Below are positions 52,058 to 59,540 of a stretch of 64,000 bases of DNA, piece by piece. The position numbers were made by a program, and so were the translations under genes. The stretch's first letter is position 1; every line of letters starts with the position of its first letter. The stretch is from the NCBI GenBank assembly GCA_963749145.1, contig CAVVLN010000001.1:1240001-1304000 (forward strand), in the 5' to 3' direction. The notes below the pieces were generated by a model. That model was not told the origin of the DNA. It made no database searches and saw only the letters and a program-made list of their open reading frames with translations. This DNA is from JASHPR01 sp963749145. Its GTDB lineage: Bacteria; Actinomycetota; Actinomycetes; Streptosporangiales; Streptosporangiaceae.

Positions 52058-52609
52058 TCACCTCCTGTCACTCTCCCGATCCGGTACGTGGTTGACCGCA
52101 GACCGGGGCCACTCACCGCCGAGCAGCTCACGGAGGGTGCGCAAACCCCGGTGCGCATGGGTTTTGACCGATCCGGACGAGCAACCGAGAAGCCTGGCGA
52201 CCTCGGCCACGGGCAGGTCCTCGCAGTAGCGCAGCACCAGCACGGCGCGCTGCTGGCGGGGCAGCCTGGCGAGCGCCTGCCTGACGAGCGCGCCGACCGC
52301 GTGCCGGTCGGCGAGGTCCTCACCGGAAGCACGCTCCGGCAGGGCCGCGGCCGGGGTCTCCCGCCGCCACCGGGCCCGCCACCACGAGCGGTGCGTGTTG
52401 ATGAGGATGCGGCGCAGGTAGGCGTCGGGATCGGTGCTGGTGTCGAGCCGGGGCCAGGCCCGGTAGAGCTTGACGAGGCTGGCCTGGACAAGATCCTCGG
52501 CGGCATGCCAGTCGCCGGTCAGCAGGACCGCTACCCGCAGGTGGCGGACGCCATGCTCGCGCACGAAGGCAGCGAAACGCTCGTCGAGGTCGCTCGTGTC
52601 TCGCCGCAT
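52058..52609 (-). CDS. SigE-family RNA polymerase ECF sigma factor
   Basis: 183 residues. Region 2 is LLTGDWHAAEDLVQASLVKL (about 29-48), then LRRILINTHRSWWRARWRRE; region 4 is LARLPRQQRAVLVLRYCEDL with helix-turn-helix AEVARLLGCSSGSVKTHAHR. It belongs to the actinobacterial SigE-like (sigma-70 family, Asn-Thr-HRSWW) group. It directs transcription of an unknown stress regulon, probably including its own operon and the membrane protein downstream. Confidence 0.92.
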   Translation of the reverse strand: MRRDTSDLDERFAAFVREHGVRHLRVAVLLTGDWHAAEDLVQASLVKLYRAWPRLDTSTDPDAYLRRILINTHRSWWRARWRRETPAAALPERASGEDLADRHAVGALVRQALARLPRQQRAVLVLRYCEDLPVAEVARLLGCSSGSVKTHAHRGLRTLRELLGGEWPRSAVNHVPDRESDRR

Positions 52610-52783
52610 CGCAGCTTCTTCCTGGTGGCGTGGATCCCCTAACGCTTACACGCCCCCGGTCCCGCCATACGTTGACTGCCGCCGGTAATTCCGGGCGTCG
52701 GGCCTGTTTCACCCGCTCGGCAAGGCTCACGCCAGCGGTTCAGAGCCACTCCTTGGGATGGTCGCTGATAATACGTGCCTGGC

Positions 52784-53449
52784 CTAGGGTCGGCTCCGTT
52801 GCACACGAGATCGGACCGGGAGGTGGGCACGCCCGGAAGCTCCCCGGCAGGCCTGCTCGCAACGTCGGCAGGCCTGCTGCCACCAGCAGGTAGGCACGAA
52901 GTCGTCCAGCGCCCGCTCGCGCAACTCGAGCCGGTACTGGGGCTGACCATCCTTGACCACGTCGACGTCCCCGTCGGGCGTGCCGGCGAGCAGGAACCGC
53001 CCGCCCGGATCGGCCTGCTCGGCCCGGGCGTCCGCCAGCAGCGGGTACGTGCTATGGCTGCCGAACCCCACGTCAGCGAGCCACGGGCCGGTCCCGTCCG
53101 GCAACCGCACCACCAGCGCCAGGTGGTCGAACGGCGGGCCGAGCCCGCCATCGTTGCCGTACACCCGCGCCGCGACACGCCTCACCCGGGCGCCCAGGCC
53201 CTCGAGCAGGCATGCGAAGGCCCCGTTGAGCTCGTAGCAGAAGCCGCCGCGCCGCCGGCCGACGATCTTGTCAACCAGGTCCGTCTCGTCCAGCGAAATC
53301 GACTCGCCCAGGTGAATGCTCAGGTTCTCGAACGGCACCGCCACCAGGTGCGCCCGGTGCAGCCCGCGCAACGCCCGAGCGTCCAGGGCCAGCGGCCCGG
53401 GCCCGCCGATCCGGGCCAGATAGGCGCCAAGCATGTCGTCGGTAAGCAC
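52784..53449 (-). CDS. nat: arylamine N-acetyltransferase, shortened C-terminus
   Basis: 221 residues. The catalytic triad is complete: C71 in RGGFCYELNG, H109 in PFDHLALVV and D126 in LADVGFGS. The usual length is about 270-280 residues. Here the sequence leaves the family after CWWQQ and ends with arginine/cysteine-rich residues read through a 21-bp-period repeat. Probably C-terminally truncated by a deletion or frameshift, so activity is uncertain. The full enzyme acetylates arylamines or aromatic intermediates from acetyl-CoA. Confidence 0.78.
   Translation of the reverse strand: MLTDDMLGAYLARIGGPGPLALDARALRGLHRAHLVAVPFENLSIHLGESISLDETDLVDKIVGRRRGGFCYELNGAFACLLEGLGARVRRVAARVYGNDGGLGPPFDHLALVVRLPDGTGPWLADVGFGSHSTYPLLADARAEQADPGGRFLLAGTPDGDVDVVKDGQPQYRLELRERALDDFVPTCWWQQACRRCEQACRGASGRAHLPVRSRVQRSRP
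52845..52878. repeat. 13-bp direct repeat with 21-bp period
   Basis: CGGCAGGCCTGCT occurs at 52845-52857 and 52866-52878. Each copy contains the perfect palindrome GCAGGCCTGC. It lies in the truncated end of the N-acetyltransferase gene, 7 codons apart in frame. Confidence 0.55.
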
Positions 53450-53562
53450 CCCGCCAGTTTGCCGGACCGGAGAACGCTGGCAAGAGCCCGAAGCGCGCTA
53501 CCGCCATGACAGCCTCGACACGGTGCGTTCCGTTCGGAACGGCCCGGCCCGCCTGACCCCTG

Positions 53563-54180
53563 CTAGCCAGACATTGCGGTGCCGAGGGAGTCGGCGCCCG
53601 CGAATTTCGGGGCTCCCTTCTCATAGAAGACGTCGAGGTCTTGGATGGTGAAGCCTGCCGTCGTCAGCAGGTCGACGATGGGCCGGGTGAAGTGGCATCC
53701 GCCAGCTATCCGCTGCTGCAGCGGGTCGAGGCGCCGTTGCCAGCGGCGGACCTGCTCGTCGGGGGCCAGCCCGTGCTCGAGGAAGTGCAGGGCTCCCCCG
53801 GGCTTGAGGACCCGCCGCACCTCGGCGAGAGCGGCGGTGACGTCGGGGATCGTGCACAGTGTCCACGTGGACAGGGCGGCGTCATAGCTGTCGTCGGCGA
53901 AGGGCAGCGTCTGGCCGTCCAGCCCGGACCGCTGCACCGGGACGGCCGCCGCCCTCAGCCGCCGGGCGGCCAGCTTCCAGCCGACGTCGGAAGGCTCGAC
54001 CGCGGCCACCCGGGTGACGGCCGCCGGGTAGAAGGGAACGTTGAGTCCCGAGCCGAAGCCGATCTCGACCACGTCCCCCGCCAGGCCGCCGCAGACCCGG
54101 AGTCGCAGCGGCTCGACCGCCTTGGCGCCGCACGCGGCGTTGAGGATCCGCGGCAGGACACGCTCGCCGTAAAATCCCAT
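53563..54180 (-). CDS. class I SAM-dependent methyltransferase
   Basis: 205 residues from an ATG at 54180 after GAGGAGGC. SAM-binding motif I is DVVEIGFGSGLNVPFYP (about 43-59), with AVEP (motif II) and DAALSTWTLCTI (motif IV). RRVLKPGGALHFLEHG follows, as in UbiE/methyltransferase-11 enzymes. The substrate is unknown. It lies in a minus-strand run after the MFS remnant and the UvrA-like gene, with a 50-base gap. Confidence 0.88.
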   Translation of the reverse strand: MGFYGERVLPRILNAACGAKAVEPLRLRVCGGLAGDVVEIGFGSGLNVPFYPAAVTRVAAVEPSDVGWKLAARRLRAAAVPVQRSGLDGQTLPFADDSYDAALSTWTLCTIPDVTAALAEVRRVLKPGGALHFLEHGLAPDEQVRRWQRRLDPLQQRIAGGCHFTRPIVDLLTTAGFTIQDLDVFYEKGAPKFAGADSLGTAMSG

Positions 54181-54230
54181 GGCTGCCTCCTCACCGGCCA
54201 CGATATTTCGTTCGGTGGTGAGGTGACCGG

Positions 54231-54425
54231 CTAGTCCGGGCCAGCTATCACCCAGTGCAGGGCAGCGACACCGGTGTGAAATTCGCGCCCGATGACCGGC
54301 AGGGCGATGTTGACGATGGTGGCGTCCAGCGCCGCCATCCCCGAGCCGAGCACGGTGATCGCCAGCAGCCAGCGTCCCGGTGCCGAGGAAAACGCCACGG
54401 CGGGAGCATCCGCGGTGGCGGTCAT
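54231..54425 (-). pseudogene. N-terminal fragment of an MFS drug transporter (DHA2-like)
   Basis: 64 codons, reading MTATADAPAVAFSSAPGRWL then LDATIVNIALPVIGREFH, which is the first helix and motif of DHA2-type drug/H+ antiporters. It stops at GVAALHWVIAGPD, where the second helix should follow. The remaining 400 or so residues are gone. Its ATG overlaps the stop of the UvrA-like gene, so an efflux gene once followed in the same operon. Confidence 0.72.
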
Positions 54426-57003
54426 ATCGCGCCAGTTCCGGTCGTCAAGGGACGCACAGCAACGCTCAGGTACTCGGCTAGCCACGGTCCGGTCACGCTG
54501 TCCGGGGCCCGCGCGACGTCCTCGGGCGTCCCGGCCGCGAGAATGTGCCCGCCGTCCGGGCCGCCGCCGGGCCCCATGTCGATGAGGTGGTCGGCGACGG
54601 CCAGCAGGTCCAGGTCGTGGTCGATGACGATGATCGTGGCCCCGGCGTCCAGCAGCCGGCCGAACACGCCGGCCAGGGTGGCCACGTCGAGCGGGTGCAG
54701 GCCGGTGGACGGCTCGTCGAAGACATACAGCGCGCCGCGCTGGCTGCTGCGCAGCCGGGAGGCGATGCGCAGCCGCTGCGACTCGCCGCCGGACAGGGAT
54801 GGCGTGGGCTCGCCGAGTCGCAGGTATCCGAGGCCGACGTCGCTGACGGGCCGCAGCGCCGCGGCGACCGGGGCCTGGCCGGCGAACCGCTCCAGGGCGT
54901 CGTCCACGCTCAGGCTGAGCACGTCGGCCACGGTCAGGCCGTCGACCCGGACGGCCAGGGTGGCGTCGTTGAAGCGGGCGCCGCGGCAGGTCGGGCAGCC
55001 GACGGCGATGTCGGGCAGGTACTGGACGTCGAGGTCGATGTGGCCGAGCCCACGGCAGGTCGGGCACTGGCCCTCGCGGGTGTTGAACGAGAAGTGCCCG
55101 GGCTTCCAGCGCCGCCGCCGGGCGTACCCGGTGTCGGCGAACACCCGGCGGATCTGGTCGAATGCCCCGCAGTAGGTCGCGGGTGTCGACCGCGCGTTCT
55201 GGCCGATCGGCGAGGCGTCGATCTGGACGACCTGGCGGATGCCGCCGAGGTCCAGGCGGCGGACGTGCCCGGGCAGCGGCGACCCGCTCAGCTGGGCCCG
55301 TGCGGCCGGGATGAGGCTGTCCAGCACGAGCGCGGTCTTCCCCGCCCCCGACGGCCCGGCGACCGCGGTCAGCCGGCGGGCCGGGAAAGCGGCGGTGACG
55401 TTGTGCAGGTTGTACAGGTCGCCGATCTCAACCGCGATCTGGCCGCTGGGCCGGCCCGTTCCGGGCGGTCAGGCGGCACCGCGGCGGCGCCGGCCAGGAA
55501 CGGGCCCATGATCGAGTGCGGGTCGGTCTCCAGCTGGCCGGGGGTGCCCTCGGCGATCACCGTGCCGCCGCTGGCGCCAGCCCCGGGGCCCAGCTCGATC
55601 ACCCAGTCCGCAAAGCGGATGAGCTCCCGCTCGTGCTCCACCACGACCACGGAGTTCCCGTTCGCGGCCAGGGCGGTGATCGTCTTGCGCAGCCCGGCGA
55701 CGTTGATCGGGTGCAGCCCGACCGACGGCTCGTCGAGCACGTAGAGCATGCCCGTGGTGCTGGCCCGCAGTGTCGAGGTGAGCTCGATCCGCTGCCGCTC
55801 CCCCGTCGAGAGCGAGGCGCCGGCCCGGTCGAGGGTCAGATAGCTGAGCCCGACGTCGAGCAGCGGCGTGAGCGCGCCGTTCAGCTCGGCCAGCAGGCCG
55901 GCGGTCAGCCGGCTGAGCTCGGCCGGCAGCCCGGCGGGCAGGCCGGCCGTGAACCCGTGCAGCTCGGCCAGGCGCAGCGCGCTGATCTCGGCGATGCTGC
56001 GGCCGCCGAGCTGCGAGGTCAGCGCCTCGGGTCGCAGCCGCGTGCCGTGGCACACCGAGCAGACGCGGGTGATGAGGAACCGCTGCACCAGGCGGCGGGT
56101 GCGCTCGTTGTCGCTGCGCAGCGACCGCTCGACCGCGGCGACGGCGTTGTCGTAGTTGACCGACAGCTGCACAGTGCGTCCGCTGCGGCCCGAGCGCAGC
56201 GTCACCTGCCGCCGCGCCGGCTCACCGTGCAGCACGATCTCGCGCTCGCGGTCGGTCAGCGACCGGTAGGGGACATCAAGCCTGACCCCGAGCTCGCCCG
56301 CGGCATACATCGACAGGCGCCGCCCACCGGAATTCCACGGCAACACGGCGCCTTCCTCAATGGTCTTGCCCGGGTCCGGAACCAGGGCGGCGACGTCGAC
56401 CTCGGACCGCACGCCCAGGCCGTGGCAGGCCGGGCACGCGCCGTAGGAATTGAAAGCGAAAGATTCGGCGCTCGGGTGCTCGAAACGTGCACCGCACACC
56501 GGGCAGATGATCTCCTCGCTCAGCGTGGCGACCGACGGCCCGACCCGGTGGCCGTTCGGGCACAGGTGCGAGCCCAGCCGCGACATCATCAGCCGCAGCA
56601 CGTTGAGCACTTCCGACATCGTGCCCACGGTGCTGCGCGGTCCCGGTACCGGCGGCCGCTGCCGCAGCGCCAGCGCGGGCGGGAGGTGGTCGATCCGGTC
56701 CACGTCCGGCCGCTGGACCTGGGTCAGCCGCCGGCGGCTGTAGGTGCTCAGGCCCTCCAGGAACCGCTGCAGGCCCTCGGCGTACAGCGTGCCCATCGCC
56801 AGCGAGGTCTTGCCCGATCCGGACACGCCGACCACCGCCACCGTCCGCCACAGCGGCACGTCCACGTCGATATCCCGCAGGTTGTTCTGCCGCGCCCCGC
56901 GCACGCCGATGACCGCGGGCAAGGTACCCGGCACGCGAACATCGCCAGCCCCCATACCAGGCAACTTAACGCCGTCCGTCAGCGGCTGCTGGTTGTCCGT
57001 CAA
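54422..57003 (-). CDS. UvrA-like ABC protein (short form), single-base frameshift
   Basis: First part: Walker A GVSGSGKTSLAMGTLYAEG, zinc-module cysteines CPVC...CPAC and CSVC, ABC signature LSTGERQRIEL, Walker B LYVLDEPSVGLHP. Second part in the -1 frame: GPSGAGKTALVLDS, CPTCRGLGH and CPTC, LSGGESQRLRIAS, LYVFDEPSTGLHP. Adding one C in the GGCCC run near 55460 unites them into about 860 residues. It is shorter than UvrA and resembles UvrA2-like proteins linked to drug resistance. An ATG at 56955 is another start. The break is probably a sequence error. Confidence 0.8.
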
Positions 57004-57100
57004 GGGCGCGGTCGAGGTTGAACGCGGCGCTGATCAGCGCCAGATGGGTCAGTGCCTGGCGGAAGTTCCCGCGCTCTGGCATCCGGAGGGGGCCACCCGT
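56966..57100 (-). pseudogene. C-terminal remnant of a GH15 glycoside hydrolase
   Basis: The minus strand reads MPERGNFRQALTHLALISAA then FNLDRAL and stops at 56966. This is the C-terminal block of GH15 glucoamylase/trehalase-like enzymes (GNFPQALSHLALI type). Nothing of the other roughly 550 residues remains; the fragment begins right after the epimerase stop. Confidence 0.55.
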
Positions 57101-57981
57101 CACTTGCGGTAACTCCCGTGGCGGAACTCGTCGACCAGGGATGGATGCGACGGGGACCAGCCGAGCTCGGCCCGGGCCTTGGCCGCGACGGTGCCCTGAT
57201 CGAGCAGCAGGACCTCGGCGAAATCGTCGCCCAGGCGCGCCCGGGCCTCATCATCAGAACCGGGCACCGCGCCCGGAGCGCCGGCCGCGACCGCGGCCGC
57301 CTGCGTTAGCTCGGCCAGGGTCGGGTTCAGCCCGTTGCCGATGACGTAGCGGCCACGAGCGGAGTCGTCTTCCAGGACGCGCCGGAAGAAATCCGCCAGG
57401 TCCGCGACGTGCACGGTTGACCAGTGCTGCTGGCCCGTGCCGAGCATGATCAAGTTGCCGGCGTCGTCCCGGGGCGAACCGAGAAGCAGCCCGGGAATCC
57501 CGCCCCCGCCGTCACCGTAGGCGGTACTGGCGGTGATCACGGCCCCGCGCATACCCGTCGCGCCGAGCACTCGGCGTTCGATCGGCTCCTTCCATGACAC
57601 CAGCGCAGGCGCATGGAAGGGAGAGTCCTCGGTGATGGCGGTGTCGTCCCCGTAGACCCACAGGCCGCTGATCTGGAGGTAGGGCTGGCCAGTGCCAGCG
57701 AACGCGCCGGTCACCGCATCGACCACGGCGGAGTCCAGGCCGGCGCTGGTGGCATCACCGGGACTGGCGGTATGGATGGCCCCATCGGCATCAGCCAGCA
57801 GGCTCGCGACCCCCGGCCGGTCGTAAAGGTCAGCCACGGCCGGCCTGGCGCCGCGGGCGGCGATGATGTCCGCCTGGGCGTCGTCGCGGACAATCGCCGT
57901 CACCTCATGGCCGTGCTGCTGCAGTTCGGTCAGTACGTGAGATCCAATGAACCCCGTTGCACCGGTAAGTGCCACTTTCAT
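57100..57981 (-). CDS. NAD(P)-dependent epimerase/dehydratase family protein
   Basis: 293 residues from an ATG at 57981 (MKVALTGATGFIGSHVLTEL). Rossmann motif TGATGFIG. The active-site tyrosine region reads SGLWVYGDDTAITEDS, without a clear YxxxK, like other atypical extended SDRs. HVADLADFFRRVLED and YVIGNG are family features. AGGAGGGATC lies upstream. It stands between the GH15 remnant and the MBL remnant on the minus strand. The substrate is not known. Confidence 0.85.
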   Translation of the reverse strand: MKVALTGATGFIGSHVLTELQQHGHEVTAIVRDDAQADIIAARGARPAVADLYDRPGVASLLADADGAIHTASPGDATSAGLDSAVVDAVTGAFAGTGQPYLQISGLWVYGDDTAITEDSPFHAPALVSWKEPIERRVLGATGMRGAVITASTAYGDGGGGIPGLLLGSPRDDAGNLIMLGTGQQHWSTVHVADLADFFRRVLEDDSARGRYVIGNGLNPTLAELTQAAAVAAGAPGAVPGSDDEARARLGDDFAEVLLLDQGTVAAKARAELGWSPSHPSLVDEFRHGSYRK

Positions 57982-58089
57982 GGCCGGGATCCCTCCTGTC
58001 TTGACGGTCAGATCACGCATCGGCCGCGGCGAGTCCGTCAGCCAGACCGGCACCGGGGCCGACGCTTGCCCGGCCCCGGTGCCTGTTGG

Positions 58090-58558
58090 TCAGGGGTGGA
58101 CCGGTCCGAGATGCCCGCGGTCGAGGCGCAACGACTGCATGATCTGGAACGTCGTGGTGGTGGTGAAAACCTCGATGTCCGCGCCGCCGGGTCTCCTCGT
58201 GCCCGATGCGGGCCACGTCCCTGCCGAACAGCGAGGACGCGCCGGCGTGGTCGGCGTGGTGATGCGAGTAGACCAGGTGCGTCACCGTGTTGCTCACGCC
58301 GTTCGCGGCGGCGATCTCGTCCACGGCCCGCCGCAGGTTGTGGCCGATGCTCGGGGGCGCGTCGAACAGCACGACGCCGTCGGCGGTGGTCAGGAACGCC
58401 GACTGGTAGACACCGTCGGTGACCCAGTAGAGGTTCCGCTCGACCCGTCCGACGTAGTACCCCTGATCGTTGAGGGCTGGGCCGAGCGCTGACCTGGGGA
58501 CCGGCGCGTAGTCGGGCACGTCTGCAGCGGCGGCGGCGGCGGAGGCTGGTGATGTCAC
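58090..58558 (-). pseudogene. MBL-fold metallo-hydrolase with the middle deleted
   Basis: The GTG start at 58558, preceded by GGGAG, gives an N-terminus (VPDYAPVPRSALGPALNDQG, LVYSHHHADHAGASSLFG) with the zinc motif HHHADH. After HEETRR the sequence jumps to another frame, reading ADIEVFTTTTTFQIMQSLRL and DRGHLGPVHP, which looks like the family's own C-terminus. About 180 residues, including later metal ligands, are missing. The promoter-proximal 113 bp are a copy of the region before the SDR gene. Confidence 0.7.
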
Positions 58559-58668
58559 GGTATCTCCCTTGAATCTCGTGGCACGTCCCTGGACGGCGTG
58601 CGTGCCTTCGCGACAGGCCCAGGCTCGCCGCCAGGCAGGTGAGAGGTCGTCACCGGATCCTGGTGATT
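58556..58668. repeat. 113-bp direct repeat, copy A
   Basis: Nearly identical to 59365-59477, equal in length, with about 15 differences and a 31-bp block of perfect identity centred near 58632. Includes the ribosome site and start codon of the MBL remnant. Probably a duplicated promoter/operator. Confidence 0.85.
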
Positions 58669-58686
58669 GGCGCCGGGTCAGCCTCC

Positions 58687-59367
58687 TCAAGCGCCGTACG
58701 CGGGCAGTATCGCTCCGCTGACCGGCGCTGCGGCGTTGCTGACCAGGAACGCGATCACGCCGGCGATCGCCTCCGGCGCGACCGCGTGCGCCATTACCTC
58801 GGCCGGGAATATAACCCGGTTTGCTGGGGTATCGAGCAGTTGCGGCGCGACCGCGTTCACCCGGATCCCGTGCGGGCGGAACTCTACGTCGAGGGTGCGG
58901 GTCAGGTGGACGAGAGCGGCTTTGCTCGCGCTGTATGCCGCCATGCCGCCGGATGGCTCGATTCCCGGGCGGGCGGCCACGTGCACGATGGCACCGGAGC
59001 CCTGCTGCCGCATGTGCGGCGCTACCGCCTGGCTCAGCCACAGCGCGGGCCCCAGGTTGACGTTGATCATGAGCTGCAGCGTCTCGGGAGTCGTGGTGAG
59101 CGCGTCTCCTGGCCGGAACGCACCGATGGTGTTCACGAGCACCTCAGGGGGCCCGACCTGGCCAGCGATCCGGTCGATGAGGCCCTTCACCGCGGCGGGG
59201 TCGGTGGTATCGGCCACCTCGGGGCGGACACTGCCGGGGAGTTCACGCAGCGCATCCTCGTTCCGGTCGACCGCCACCACAGTGAGGCCACGGGCGGCGA
59301 GCGTCGCCGCCGTCGCATGGCCAAGCGCACCGCCTGCCCCGGCCACGATCGCCACGTGAGCATCCAC
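58687..59367 (-). CDS. short-chain dehydrogenase/reductase
   Basis: 226 residues from a GTG at 59367 preceded by AGGGAG. Cofactor motif GAGGALGHA, NTIGAF for the NNAG position, and the complete catalytic YSASKAALVHL. ALRELPGSVRPEVADTTDP marks the cofactor-site loop. NAD(P)(H)-dependent oxidoreductase of unknown substrate. The start is shared with direct-repeat copy B, and copy A lies behind the gene before the MBL remnant. Divergent from the LAL regulator, a probable controller. Confidence 0.87.
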   Translation of the reverse strand: MDAHVAIVAGAGGALGHATAATLAARGLTVVAVDRNEDALRELPGSVRPEVADTTDPAAVKGLIDRIAGQVGPPEVLVNTIGAFRPGDALTTTPETLQLMINVNLGPALWLSQAVAPHMRQQGSGAIVHVAARPGIEPSGGMAAYSASKAALVHLTRTLDVEFRPHGIRVNAVAPQLLDTPANRVIFPAEVMAHAVAPEAIAGVIAFLVSNAAAPVSGAILPAYGA

Positions 59368-59477
59368 GGCATCTCCCTGGAATCTCGGGCACGTCCCCTG
59401 GCGGCCGTGCCAGCCTTCGCCACGGGCCCAGGCTCGCCGCCAGGCAGGTGAGAGGCCGTCACCGGATCGTGGTGATT
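59365..59477. repeat. 113-bp direct repeat, copy B
   Basis: Second copy of the sequence at 58556-58668, in the divergent region between the SDR gene and the LAL regulator. Includes the SDR start codon and ribosome site. Confidence 0.85.
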
Positions 59478-59540
59478 CACGCGCCGTTGACACCTCGTAC
59501 GCTGGCCTGATACCGAGAGGACTAGATCGTCGACGGGCGG

